A DNA stretch of 26,996 nucleotides, taken from positions 1 to 26,996 of the forward strand of contig CAKOXU010000011.1 in NCBI GenBank assembly GCA_934130235.1, written 5' to 3'. Source of the stretch: an uncultured Bacilli bacterium. GTDB taxonomy: Bacteria; Bacillota_I; Bacilli_A; RF39; UBA660. Numbering within the stretch: the first letter of the stretch is position 1; each line of letters starts with the position of its first letter. The notes under the pieces were generated by a model, which made no database searches, was not told the origin of the DNA, and saw only the letters and a program-made list of their open reading frames with translations. The position numbers were made by a program, and so were the translations under genes. Positions 1 to 7,811 of this stretch are shown one piece after another.

Positions 1-2
1 AA

Positions 3-78
3 TGGTGTCCCGCTGGAGATTCGAACTCCAGACCCTTTGATTAAAAGTCAAATGCTCTACCGACTGAGCTAGCGGAAC
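3..78 (-). tRNA. tRNA-Lys (anticodon TTT)
   Basis: Read on the minus strand this is a complete cloverleaf. The acceptor stem GTTCCGC pairs with GCGGGAC (one G-T pair), the anticodon loop contains TTT, the T-arm has GTTCGAATC, and CCA is genome-encoded at the 3' end. It is the last gene visible of a five-tRNA cluster that may continue beyond the left edge. Confidence 0.95.
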
Positions 79-105
79 AAAATAATAATAATTGTAATTA
101 TAAAA

Positions 106-180
106 TGGTTGCCTCGGCTAGATTCGAACTAGCGCATGCCACAGTCAAAGTGTGGTGCCTTACCGCTTGGCTACGAGGCA
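106..180 (-). tRNA. tRNA-Gln (anticodon TTG)
   Basis: Minus-strand cloverleaf with acceptor TGCCTCG/CGAGGCA, D-arm AGCCAAGCGGTAAGGC typical of tRNA-Gln, anticodon TTG and encoded CCA. It lies between the Tyr and Lys genes with short AT-rich spacers, consistent with processing from a common transcript. Confidence 0.95.
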
Positions 181-211
181 ATATAGTAAACTGTCCTCCA
201 ACCAAAATAAG

Positions 212-295
212 TGGTGGAAGGAGATGGAGTCGAACCATCGAACCCGAAGGAACAGATTTACAGTCTGCCGCGTTTGACCACTTCGCTATCCTTCC
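212..295 (-). tRNA. tRNA-Tyr (anticodon GTA)
   Basis: Class II tRNA of 84 nt with a long variable arm, as expected for bacterial tRNA-Tyr. Anticodon GTA, acceptor GGAAGGA/TCCTTCC and encoded CCA are all visible on the minus strand. Confidence 0.95.
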
Positions 296-302
296 AAAAA
301 AA

Positions 303-378
<76 letters not shown>

Positions 379-382
379 AAAA

Positions 383-459
383 TGGTGGGCGGTATAGGAC
401 TCGAACCTATGACCCCTTGCTTGTAAGGCAAGTGCTCTAACCAACTGAGCTAATCGCCC
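383..459 (-). tRNA. tRNA-Val (anticodon TAC)
   Basis: First gene of the tRNA cluster on the minus strand. Acceptor GGGCGAT pairs with ACCGCCC (one imperfect pair), D-arm AGCTCAGTTGGTTAGAGC, anticodon TAC, encoded CCA. The promoter at 480-508 lies directly upstream. Confidence 0.95.
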
Positions 460-479
460 AAAAATCTTTGACGTTATTA

Positions 480-508
480 ACTATATCATGCTTAGCCAAT
501 TTTGTCAA
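480..508 (-). promoter_or_regulatory. tRNA cluster promoter
   Basis: On the minus strand a perfect TTGACA (503-508) and TATAGT (480-485) are separated by exactly 17 bp and point into the five-tRNA cluster. This near-consensus housekeeping-sigma promoter fits the high expression expected of tRNA genes. Confidence 0.85.
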
Positions 509-526
509 TAGATATATTGATACTTT

Positions 527-886
527 TTAATACTTTTTAATTTTTTTTATTGATTCATCTATCCAAATAGGCAATTTATATTGTAAAGTTTTGAATCCTA
601 AGCTGGTTTCTTTAATCCTTTTTCTTCTAACCACTATATCTCTTTTGTATTCTATATTTTTGATACTCAACTTCAAATGTCCTATCTCTTCATCTACATC
701 CAAAATTTCCGCAAATATTATATCCCCAATTTTTACAAAATCATTTATATTTTTTACATAACCATGTGAAATTTCGGAAATATGTATCAGTCCTGTATAA
801 TAATCATCACACGCAACGAACACACCGTATGGCTCAATACCCGTTACTGTACCCTTTATTATCCTTCCTTTTCTTATTTTTGACAT
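527..886 (-). CDS. S1-domain RNA-binding protein (CvfD/YugI-like)
   Basis: A 119-residue cytoplasmic protein that is almost entirely one S1 RNA-binding domain (about residues 6-75: KGTVTGIEPYGVFVA, GLIHISEIS, VKIGDI, LSIKNI), followed by a basic tail. Single-S1 proteins of this size in Bacilli (B. subtilis YugI/general stress protein 13, CvfD) associate with ribosomes or mRNAs and act as post-transcriptional regulators. That function is inferred from the family, not shown here. The ATG is preceded by GGTGG, and an extended -10 promoter lies 16 bases upstream. The C-terminus ends KKIKKY at a duplicated tactttttaa sequence (521-540). No clear terminator separates it from the tRNA promoter. Confidence 0.85.
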   Translation of the reverse strand: MSKIRKGRIIKGTVTGIEPYGVFVACDDYYTGLIHISEISHGYVKNINDFVKIGDIIFAEILDVDEEIGHLKLSIKNIEYKRDIVVRRKRIKETSLGFKTLQYKLPIWIDESIKKIKKY

Positions 887-901
887 AAAACCACCAATTA
901 A

Positions 902-910
902 ATTATATCA
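902..910 (-). promoter_or_regulatory. Extended -10 promoter of the S1 gene
   Basis: On the minus strand TGATATAAT (910 down to 902) is a perfect extended -10 element (TGnTATAAT). No good -35 is visible, which extended -10 promoters tolerate. The start of transcription would be around 895, giving a very short leader that carries the GGTGG ribosome site. Confidence 0.5.
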
Positions 911-1170
911 CATCCATTAAAAGAAAAAAAGGGGAAACAATGCCAAAAATACATTTACGCAATTTGTTTTGTGCATAAATTTAGTTAGTGCAATTAATTT
1001 ACACCTGATAATTTTCTAAATACACATGTTTTTAATATAGTAAATCACATACACTTTATGCAAATAGTACACATATTTTACTCATATATTGAAAAACGTT
1101 TAAAGCATACATGCACAGTGTTTGGCCACTATTTTAACTTACATAAAGTGATTTTTACACAGTAAAAGCA
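911..1170. other. Intergenic region without a gene
   Basis: This AT-rich stretch lies between the divergent S1 and nifU-like genes. I see no credible gene or folded RNA in it. A weak direct repeat (GTGCA followed by AATTTA, at 971 and 988) and a 12-codon ATG frame behind GGGGA at 940-978 are the only patterns noted. Confidence 0.6.
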
Positions 1171-1199
1171 TTTACTTTTCACTTTTAATATTATATAAT
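1171..1199 (+). promoter_or_regulatory. Promoter of nifU-like gene
   Basis: TTTACT (1171-1176) and a perfect TATAAT (1194-1199) are separated by 17 bp on the plus strand, 17 bases before the nifU-like ATG. A GGTG ribosome site follows. Confidence 0.6.
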
Positions 1200-1216
1200 A
1201 CCTATAAGGTGATTTT

Positions 1217-1462
1217 ATGAAAAAAACTGATGAGAAAGTTAGAGAATCCATAATAGAAATTATTAGCTGCCTGAGGCCCTTTTTAAATAGCGAAGGTGGC
1301 GACATAGAATTTGTAAAATACGAAAATAAAATTGTGTATATAAAAATGATTGGTGCATGTGCCAATTGCCAAATGCTAGATTATACTTTACGTGATGGTA
1401 TTGAAGCTACTATAAAAAATGAAATTCCAGAGGTAGAAAGGGTTGTTAACTTATCTGATTAA
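1217..1462 (+). CDS. NifU C-terminal domain Fe-S protein
   Basis: An 81-residue stand-alone NifU C-terminal (Nfu) domain. The family hallmarks are present: LRPFLNSEGGDIEFV (19-33), then GACANCQ with the CxxC at residues 48-51, and the following TLRDGIE. In this family two CxxC motifs from a dimer hold a bridging [4Fe-4S] cluster that is passed to apo-proteins. B. subtilis YutI is the same type. Its convergent neighbour resembles YutH, and yutI and yutH lie close together in B. subtilis, which supports both calls. The stop overlaps the 3' end of that neighbour by 17 bp. Confidence 0.9.
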   Translation: MKKTDEKVRESIIEIISCLRPFLNSEGGDIEFVKYENKIVYIKMIGACANCQMLDYTLRDGIEATIKNEIPEVERVVNLSD

Positions 1463-2342
1463 ACCAATCAATTATTGGTAAATTATACACTTTCTGGTAT
1501 TTTAAATATTGCTGTTTTAAAACTAATTCATATTTATGAATTTTTTTTATACAATTATTTGTTTTGTCTATGTTTTTTTGATCTATCATACACATTTCAT
1601 ATGTATCAAAGAAATATGTTGGGAACAAAAGTCTCGAAAAGAATAATATTAATTCATCTCTGTTATAATTTGCGTGAACTATAGCTTGCTCAATTATATT
1701 ATTGAAGTCAAGTTCATTAACTTTATTATTAAAGAAACATGACTTTAAGTATTCACATATATCACGGCATCTTATATCTATTAATAGACCAATTGGCATA
1801 TAAAAGTCAGTTATGGTTTCGGTAGACTGTATTCTGTTATGAGATATACTATAGCCAACATTGTTTTCATTAACATATGATAATAATGATATAGCATTTT
1901 CACTTAATCCAACATAATAGTTAAATAAATAAACTATTTCTTTGCTGATGTTTTTTAATTCCTTCATTTGGTACTCGTAATAATCAATCTTATTAATCCA
2001 CAATTTTGTCCAACTGATTTTGCCAGAGTATTGTATTGAGGTACTAAATGAAAGTATATCATTAATGCTTATTTTATTTTTATTATTATAATGTTTTTTT
2101 ACTAATATGTATTCTTTAGAATTGTAAATGGTAATTATGGAATTAAATTTATTTACAATTATTTCATGTACATACTTTTTATTTTCTAATGCAGCCTTAT
2201 ATGTGTTAATTAATTCATTTCTATTATATTGAATTAGGCAAAATTCATATTCTATATTATTATAAGTAAATATATAATTATCTTTATTTTTTATAATTTC
2301 CGATACAACAAATCCATAATAGTAATTGATAATATTCTTCAT
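1446..2342 (-). CDS. yutH: YutH-like spore coat-associated protein
   Basis: A 298-residue protein without signal peptide or membrane segment. It resembles the YutH/CotS spore-coat family, which has a kinase-like (aminoglycoside phosphotransferase) fold but is not an established kinase. The supporting segments are WTKLWINKIDYYE (about 111-123), YYVGLSENAISLL (about 142-154) and SHNRI, which match the pattern I associate with YutH. The canonical HGD catalytic motif of phosphotransferases is not seen. The neighbouring NifU-type gene is also a neighbour of yutH in B. subtilis. GAGGGAT precedes the ATG. A weak sigma-E-like CATATAAA lies at 2394-2401 on the minus strand. If it is not YutH, it is an unknown Ile/Asn-rich cytoplasmic protein. 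Confidence 0.6.
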   Translation of the reverse strand: MKNIINYYYGFVVSEIIKNKDNYIFTYNNIEYEFCLIQYNRNELINTYKAALENKKYVHEIIVNKFNSIITIYNSKEYILVKKHYNNKNKISINDILSFSTSIQYSGKISWTKLWINKIDYYEYQMKELKNISKEIVYLFNYYVGLSENAISLLSYVNENNVGYSISHNRIQSTETITDFYMPIGLLIDIRCRDICEYLKSCFFNNKVNELDFNNIIEQAIVHANYNRDELILFFSRLLFPTYFFDTYEMCMIDQKNIDKTNNCIKKIHKYELVLKQQYLKYQKVYNLPIIDWFNQIS

Positions 2343-2454
2343 AGTATCCCTCTATTAATTTTATTCATAATTTTTTAAAAATATTTTATTTTGTTTATAT
2401 GTATTTTACGCACATTAAATATTTATTAAATCTGTTATAAAATTTATTGCAAGT

Positions 2455-2487
2455 AAAAAAAGCCTTTTTATTTAAATAAAGCTTTTT
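2455..2487 (-). terminator. Terminator after the 2526-3104 gene
   Basis: On the minus strand AAAAAGC pairs with GCTTTTT around an AT-rich, self-complementary loop and ends in a run of seven T. It sits 39 bases after the preceding stop codon. Confidence 0.65.
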
Positions 2488-2525
2488 CAAAACATATTAA
2501 TATCTAAACAAATATAATACCGTAG

Positions 2526-3104
2526 TTATTCTTCTGTAACTATTATGTTTTTAATTTTTGAGATTTTATCTTCTAATAACGATATTTTATTTTCTAATTC
2601 TGTTATTTTATCCTTTTCTTCAAAATACTTTGAACGATAATCTATTATAGTATTATCATTGTTTATTTGTATATCATTGGTTGGTGTATCTTCATATGGA
2701 CTAGGATCAATATTTACTCCAAAATCCTTTTGTATTATTTCTTTTTTTAATCTGAAGGTTTTTTCGCTCATTATTATTATAGGGGTTGTCATTGTATTAA
2801 GCATAGATACTGGTAAATATTGGATCTTGCCTGATGACGTTTTAGTCTTTTTTTCATCAACTATTGAAGAAATAGAATTTTGTATAGTTTTCCATTCTTG
2901 ATCATCTGTTATTTCAACTCCAACAAATGTATCTTGCCCATTTATATTTTCTTTTCCAACTTTTACTACATGTAAAATCACATACCCATTTTCATCTAGC
3001 TTACATTCTGTAAATATTAAATAATATATATTGTTTATAGTATAAAATATTGCTTTTACATTATCAATTTTTTCATCATTTAAGACTATATTTATATCTT
3101 CCAT
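2526..3104 (-). CDS. Hypothetical protein with C-terminal coiled coil
   Basis: I do not recognise a defined function. The 192-residue protein has an N-terminal beta-rich part (FYTINNIYYLIFTEC, then GYVILHVVKVG) that loosely recalls small DUF1292-type domains. A low-complexity polar linker follows (about 138-155), then a heptad-like coiled coil at the C-terminus (KDKITELENKISLLEDKISK, about 165-184). There is no signal peptide or membrane segment, so it is predicted to be cytoplasmic and probably oligomeric. A GGTGAT site precedes the ATG and a terminator follows, so it is probably transcribed alone. Confidence 0.75.
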   Translation of the reverse strand: MEDINIVLNDEKIDNVKAIFYTINNIYYLIFTECKLDENGYVILHVVKVGKENINGQDTFVGVEITDDQEWKTIQNSISSIVDEKKTKTSSGKIQYLPVSMLNTMTTPIIIMSEKTFRLKKEIIQKDFGVNIDPSPYEDTPTNDIQINNDNTIIDYRSKYFEEKDKITELENKISLLEDKISKIKNIIVTEE

Positions 3105-3195
3105 GCTATCACCTTTTTATTCTAACTATAATTATAATTTAAAATCTAAAAAAAATCAAGCATAAATAATGTCAATTATTATTCTTATAAATAAC

Positions 3196-3225
3196 AAAAA
3201 TGTGTTTTAAATTAATAAAACACAT
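3196..3225 (-). terminator. truA terminator overlapping its stop codon
   Basis: On the minus strand a perfect 10-bp stem ATGTGTTTTA/TAAAACACAT with a 6-base loop is followed by five T. The truA TAA stop (3212-3214) lies in the loop, so the last codons of the gene form the upstream arm. Confidence 0.8.
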
Positions 3226-3961
3226 CTTTTAAATATAAGCCACATGATGGAGCGCATATTCCAGCTGATTTTCTATCTTTTGCTTTTAGGATTCTAATTA
3301 CGTCCTCACTTTTATACTTACCCTCTCCTATTTCAATCAACAATCCAACCAAATTTCTCACCATATATCTCATAAATCCGGTTCCTAAAAAACTTATTGT
3401 AATGTAATTTACATTTTTAACATCACGAATTAATGAAGTGTGTATAATTTTTCTTACATAACTTTCCTTTTCTTCATCCACTTTTACAAAGGATTTAAAA
3501 TCATGCTCTCCTTCTAGATATTTAAGTGCTCTTTCTATTTCTGGTATATCCAATTTTTTGTTATATTGGTATATATAATCTTTTTCTATAGGGTTATACT
3601 CGCCAAGATTTATTTTATAAATATACTCTTTCGCCTTAACGTCATATCTAGCATGAAATTCAGGACTAACCGTTTCTATGTTTTTTATATAAATGTCATC
3701 TGGTAAAATACTGTTTAATGAATGAGTAAGCTTACTACACTCTACTTCATTTTTTAACTCAAAATGAGCTTTTTGATTGTATGCATGTACTCCTGCATCT
3801 GTGCGTCCTGATGCACAAAGAGAAGTCGCAGTGTTACTATTAATTTTTTTTAGGGCTCTTTCTATTTCGGCCTGGATTGTTTTTACGCGTGGCTGGCCCA
3901 CTTGTTTTTGATAACCTTTATATTTAGATCCATCATAAGAAAATGTCATAAAATATTTCAT
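3212..3961 (-). CDS. truA: tRNA pseudouridine(38-40) synthase TruA
   Basis: TruA converts U38-U40 in the anticodon stem-loop of tRNAs to pseudouridine. The 249-residue length is normal. The catalytic motif ASGRTDAGVHA carries the nucleophile Asp55. SFLGTGFMRYMVRNLVGLL near the C-terminus is the conserved substrate-binding segment. The ATG lies 4 bases after the ecfT TGA stop with a GGAAGTGAT ribosome site. The order ecfA1-ecfA2-ecfT-truA is the standard Bacilli arrangement. Here rplM-rpsI, which usually follow, are 13 kb away. Confidence 0.97.
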   Translation of the reverse strand: MKYFMTFSYDGSKYKGYQKQVGQPRVKTIQAEIERALKKINSNTATSLCASGRTDAGVHAYNQKAHFELKNEVECSKLTHSLNSILPDDIYIKNIETVSPEFHARYDVKAKEYIYKINLGEYNPIEKDYIYQYNKKLDIPEIERALKYLEGEHDFKSFVKVDEEKESYVRKIIHTSLIRDVKNVNYITISFLGTGFMRYMVRNLVGLLIEIGEGKYKSEDVIRILKAKDRKSAGICAPSCGLYLKDVFY

Positions 3962-3965
3962 AAAA

Positions 3966-4691
3966 TCACTTCCTAAAAATATACAGCATTAATAACAAAC
4001 ACAAATCAATAATTATAATACGTGTTTTACTTATTTGATTCATTTTATCTACATTATTGATAGAATAATTTTTTATTTTAATTATACCCAGTAATTGTTG
4101 AATATAATTGATATAACTCACACATGCAGTCTTTTCTTTTTGACAATAACTAGTAATTTCTTTATATGAATTATTATGCTCTTTAGACATATAATCTATA
4201 TAATTTGAAAAAGTATAAAGAACAATTGACAAGTTATAAGTAAAATCATACAGTTTATATGTTAGCTTTGATAACGGTTTAAAAATGAAATTTATTCCTT
4301 TATTCAATTGGTCAAAATCCAATTCGCTGACTATTAAAGACACACAAATAATTATGTATACTATCTTTATATTTAGTACTAATAGTCCCACGTGGTCATT
4401 ATATAATATTATATATAATACTGAAATAAATATCAACCACAGAAAAATTCTTTTAATAATTTCAACACAGTACTTTACACTCTTTTTTAAAATACGCATC
4501 AAAATAAATACAATAGCAGTTGCAACCAGTAATTCAAAAATATTTTTTGATAGTATTACAAATATCGAGAAACTTATAGCTATTAAAAGTTTGTATGAAC
4601 TAGTAGTATTCTTAAATATTATATCATACATTTTTTCATCAAATGATTTTACAGGTAACTTATAAGTAAATAATTGTTGTTGTTTAGACAT
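3966..4691 (-). CDS. Divergent ECF transporter T-like membrane protein
   Basis: A 241-residue integral membrane protein with hydrophobic segments near residues 34-52, 55-67, 82-97, 105-121 and 225-239. It sits exactly where ecfT occurs in Bacilli, between the second ATPase gene and truA, and overlaps the ATPase gene by 8 bp. In EcfT, the transmembrane scaffold of energy-coupling-factor vitamin transporters, a cytoplasmic region contains two Ala-Arg-Gly-type coupling motifs that dock on the ATPases. I cannot find them: the corresponding region (about 165-195) reads SKEHNNSYKEITSYCQKEK. The name rests on synteny and topology. The protein may no longer work as a transporter scaffold. Its TGA stop shows that TGA is not a Trp codon here. 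Confidence 0.6.
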   Translation of the reverse strand: MSKQQQLFTYKLPVKSFDEKMYDIIFKNTTSSYKLLIAISFSIFVILSKNIFELLVATAIVFILMRILKKSVKYCVEIIKRIFLWLIFISVLYIILYNDHVGLLVLNIKIVYIIICVSLIVSELDFDQLNKGINFIFKPLSKLTYKLYDFTYNLSIVLYTFSNYIDYMSKEHNNSYKEITSYCQKEKTACVSYINYIQQLLGIIKIKNYSINNVDKMNQISKTRIIIIDLCLLLMLYIFRK

Positions 4692-5466
4692 TTCTATACA
4701 CTTCCTTTATAAAATCATTTATATTTTCTATATTTTTATAATTAAATTTTACAGATGTTCTTTTCTCTATTTTATTTACCAGTTTAATTACTGTAGGCTG
4801 TTGTAAATCTAATTGTTCGAGTGATTTGGCATCAAAAAGTAGTTCATTTTTTTGTTTTTTAGTAATTCCTAGTTTATCTAAAACTAGTATAGAGTCGCCA
4901 AGTTTTAGTATCAAATCTGTGTTGTTAGATACCATTATTATTATTTTTCTTTCTCTTTTAATACTTTTTATTATTTTTATTAAACCATCAATTGATTTTT
5001 GATCCAAATAGGTATCAACATTATCCAATAACAATACTTTTCTATTACTTAATAGCATTGATATCAATACTATTTTTTTTAGTTCTGTAAATGATAACTC
5101 ATATGTATTTGATTTTAATATTTTTTCATTTAAACACATCAATTTTATAAATTGATTTAATTTGTCAGCATTATAATCTGGAGCAATAGATTTTATTTCA
5201 TCTATCACTTTAAGGTTTGTAATAAAATCGGTGCAATTTTCAGGTAAATAGTATGTTTTATATTTTAGTATCGACATAGTCTTTGGATGATTATTTATAT
5301 AAATAACGCCTGAATCCGATTTAATTAATCCGCCAATTGTTTTTAAAACGCTAGTTTTTCCACTACCATTTTTACCTACCAAAAAATATATTTTATCATC
5401 TGTAATAGAAGTGTTTATAGTTTTATTTATTGTATTAATTTTAACATTACTTAAATTTATTTCCAT
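4684..5466 (-). CDS. Degenerate ABC ATPase, EcfA2 position
   Basis: A 260-residue ABC-type ATPase. Walker A is intact (GKNGSGKT, 31-38). Other functional positions are altered: the Q-loop reads YLPEN (Glu76 instead of Gln), the LSGGQ signature reads LSFTE (124-128), Walker B is VLLLD (144-148) but is followed by Asn149 instead of the catalytic Glu, and the switch His is replaced in VSNN (Asn181). The D-loop LD is kept. It probably binds ATP but should hydrolyse it poorly. By position between the first ATPase and ecfT it is EcfA2, which normally pairs with EcfA1. It overlaps the upstream ATPase gene by 10 bp and ecfT by 8 bp. Confidence 0.7.
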   Translation of the reverse strand: MEINLSNVKINTINKTINTSITDDKIYFLVGKNGSGKTSVLKTIGGLIKSDSGVIYINNHPKTMSILKYKTYYLPENCTDFITNLKVIDEIKSIAPDYNADKLNQFIKLMCLNEKILKSNTYELSFTELKKIVLISMLLSNRKVLLLDNVDTYLDQKSIDGLIKIIKSIKRERKIIIMVSNNTDLILKLGDSILVLDKLGITKKQKNELLFDAKSLEQLDLQQPTVIKLVNKIEKRTSVKFNYKNIENINDFIKEVYRNV

Positions 5467-6245
5467 ATTTTATTAATCATCTCTTCTTCATTATAAATTG
5501 GCTCATCAATTATTTTATATATTAATAATTTTTGTGATAGTTCAGATAGAAACGGTAATTTAGAATTGATTTTATATAATCTTTTATCATCTAATACTAA
5601 TTCATTAGACTTAAAGCATGATAATTGCTTATCATCAAGTATTATTATATTATCCGCCATATAAATATCCTCAGGATTATTTGTGGTATAAATTACCGTT
5701 AAATCTGTTAACATATTCTTTAATATATGTAGCACTTTCTCCTTTAATTTATAGTTTAATGAGTCTAATGCGTTATCTATAATAATAATTTTTGGTTCAC
5801 ATACTATAACAGCGCAAATAGAAACTAATATTTTTTCACTTTCTGATAGTTCATTAGTTTTTTTTGTTAATAAATAATCTATGCCTAATTTTTTTGATGT
5901 ATCGTACATTTTTTTCTTTGATGATCTAATAGAATTTCCTAAATTTATTAATCCAAATAAAATTTCATCAGACACTATTTTTTTTATAAATATTTGTTTT
6001 TGTGGTATATATCCGATACTCTTTCTCAATAGGTTAATATTTTTTTCATTTAACTGCTTTCCTTCAATTTTTATAGTTGATTTATTATTTAAAAAATTAT
6101 TTAAATAGGCTATATTATAAAGTAAAGTTGTCTTCGCACTAGCATTTTTACCCATTAATAAATTGAAGGTGTTTTTTTCTATTTTTAAATTAATATTTAA
6201 TAATTTTTCCTCATAATTAAAATTATTTATCTCAACTGCATACAT
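5457..6245 (-). CDS. Degenerate ABC ATPase, EcfA1 position
   Basis: A 262-residue ABC ATPase, first gene of the module. Walker A is degraded to GKNASAKT (32-39), with Ala at two glycine positions (codons 6143-6141 and 6137-6135). The Q-loop GYIPQ keeps its Gln82. The signature is LSESE (133-137). Walker B IIIID (Asp157) is followed by Asn158 instead of Glu, and the switch region reads TTNN (Asn189 instead of His). I chose the ATG at 6245, which follows AAGGTGAT, over a GTG three codons upstream that lies inside that ribosome site. By synteny it is EcfA1. No substrate-binding S component is encoded nearby. Confidence 0.7.
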   Translation of the reverse strand: MYAVEINNFNYEEKLLNINLKIEKNTFNLLMGKNASAKTTLLYNIAYLNNFLNNKSTIKIEGKQLNEKNINLLRKSIGYIPQKQIFIKKIVSDEILFGLINLGNSIRSSKKKMYDTSKKLGIDYLLTKKTNELSESEKILVSICAVIVCEPKIIIIDNALDSLNYKLKEKVLHILKNMLTDLTVIYTTNNPEDIYMADNIIILDDKQLSCFKSNELVLDDKRLYKINSKLPFLSELSQKLLIYKIIDEPIYNEEEMINKIWK

Positions 6246-6265
6246 CTTGATCACCTTAGTTAACT

Positions 6266-6294
6266 ATTATAGTATAGTTTTTATTTTAAGTAAA
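6266..6294 (-). promoter_or_regulatory. Promoter of the ECF-like operon
   Basis: On the minus strand TTTACT (6289-6294) and TATAAT (6266-6271) are 17 bp apart, about 20 bases upstream of the first ATPase gene, in the 99-bp gap shared with the divergent gerA operon. Confidence 0.5.
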
Positions 6295-6344
6295 GAAAAA
6301 TAATAAATATTTATTTTTTGTAAATAATATTTTTAGGTGATTTT

Positions 6345-7811
6345 ATGTTGTTTAAATCTAACTTAGAAAAATCTATTGAAAAGATTATAAATACATTGAA
6401 TAATAGTGCAGATGTGACAACAAGAATAATTAAAAAGTCTAACGTACAAGTGGGATATGTTTTTTTACAGAGCTTATGTAGTGATGATAAAATTGGTGAA
6501 TTAGTAAATAAAGCTATTATAAAAAGTAATTCTTTTACTTTTGAGTCAATATATAATGAAATAAAAAACAGTATTTATAGTGGTACTATAAAAGAAGGAC
6601 AAGATGATACTGAATTATATAATTATTTATTCAATGGATTTATAGTTATATTATTTAACAATACAAAAAAATTTATATGTGTTGAAGTGAAGGAAAGTCT
6701 AGATAGAGGCGTCAGTGAATCCACAAGTGAACCAATTGTACGTGGACCTAAAGATAGTTTTACCGAAAATTATCAAAAAAATATTGGACTAATTAGAAAA
6801 AGAGTCAAAGATATTAAATTGGTATTTGATGAACATATAATTGGGAGAAGAACAAAGACAAAAGTATCTATTGCATATATTAGTGATATTGCATCTATTG
6901 ATTCTGTTAACATTTTAAAGGAAAAGTTAGATCAAATCGATATTGATGGAATTTTAGATAGTGGATATATTCGTGAATTAATTAAGCAAAAAAATGATTC
7001 ATTGTTTCCTAAGGTTATAAGTACTGAAAGGCCAGATTTAGCTTCTACATCGTTATTGAACGGAAAAATTATTATACTGGTTGAAAACACACCATTTGTA
7101 CTAATTATGCCTGCTGTACTCGCTGATTTTTTTAATTCTCCCGAAGATAATTATCAAAAGCCAGTCAATGCATCTTTTAGTAGAATATTAAGATTTCTAT
7201 GCTTATTTATTACTGCTTTTACTCCTGCAATTTATATAGCACTTATAACTTTTAATCAGGAAATTATACCAGACCAGCTTCTTATTTCTCTGGCAATGCA
7301 AAGGGAAGGAGTACCTTTTCCGACTGCAGTCGAAGTACTACTTTTTGTATTAATATTTGAAATTCTTAGAGAGGCTGATGTCCATTCTCCTAGTTTTTCC
7401 GGTAGCGCTATGAATATTGTAGGTGCATTAATACTAGGTGATGCTGCTGTTAATGCAGGATTAGTCTCACCCATTGTTATAATTATTGTGGCTATTACCT
7501 CCATTACCGAATTGGTTTTTTACGATGTTGATATGATAAATGCGCTAAGAGAATGGAGGATTATATTTATAATTTTCGGCATTGCTTTAGGAATAGTTGG
7601 AATAATGGTGGGACAAATTATTTTTATTACACGACTTGCTTCAATGGAATGTTTAGGGGTACCTTACTTGGCTCCTATTAGTCCTTTAAGTGTTAATGGT
7701 TTAAAAGACAGTGTTATTCGTGTAAACAGAAAAAAAATTAAATTTAGGCCTACTTTTTTAACAAAAAATAAAAGAAAGATGAGGGTTTTAAATGAGAAAA
7801 ATAATAATTAG
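6345..7811 (+). CDS. gerA: Spore germination receptor A subunit (GerA family)
   Basis: A 488-residue GerAA/GerKA-type subunit of an endospore nutrient-germinant receptor, located in the inner spore membrane. About 285 N-terminal residues form the cytoplasmic domain, containing the conserved PKVISTERPDLAST (225-238) and a following FVLIMPA. Several membrane segments follow (about 285-305, 330-348, 358-400, 410-435), with the conserved segment VPFPTAVEVLLFVLIFEILRE split across them. AGGTGAT precedes the ATG. Its end overlaps gerC by 20 bp, so translation is probably coupled. Family knowledge predicts sigma-G control in the forespore, but I could not place a convincing sigma-G promoter in the 99-bp upstream gap. 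Confidence 0.93.
   Translation: MLFKSNLEKSIEKIINTLNNSADVTTRIIKKSNVQVGYVFLQSLCSDDKIGELVNKAIIKSNSFTFESIYNEIKNSIYSGTIKEGQDDTELYNYLFNGFIVILFNNTKKFICVEVKESLDRGVSESTSEPIVRGPKDSFTENYQKNIGLIRKRVKDIKLVFDEHIIGRRTKTKVSIAYISDIASIDSVNILKEKLDQIDIDGILDSGYIRELIKQKNDSLFPKVISTERPDLASTSLLNGKIIILVENTPFVLIMPAVLADFFNSPEDNYQKPVNASFSRILRFLCLFITAFTPAIYIALITFNQEIIPDQLLISLAMQREGVPFPTAVEVLLFVLIFEILREADVHSPSFSGSAMNIVGALILGDAAVNAGLVSPIVIIIVAITSITELVFYDVDMINALREWRIIFIIFGIALGIVGIMVGQIIFITRLASMECLGVPYLAPISPLSVNGLKDSVIRVNRKKIKFRPTFLTKNKRKMRVLNEKNNN

Noticed and set aside
940..978. 12-codon ATG frame behind GGGGA in the S1/nifU intergenic region
   Set aside because: No promoter or terminator is associated, and such short frames occur by chance. 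No sign of a leader-peptide role.
1129..1365. Minus-strand frame opposite the nifU-like gene
   Set aside because: Shadow of a gene with clear family motifs; no ribosome site.
3966..3968. Possible alternative genetic code (TGA as Trp), suggested by the extreme AT content
   Set aside because: ecfT ends at TGA with truA starting 4 bases later on a proper ribosome site, and Trp codons in known proteins are TGG. The standard bacterial code fits.
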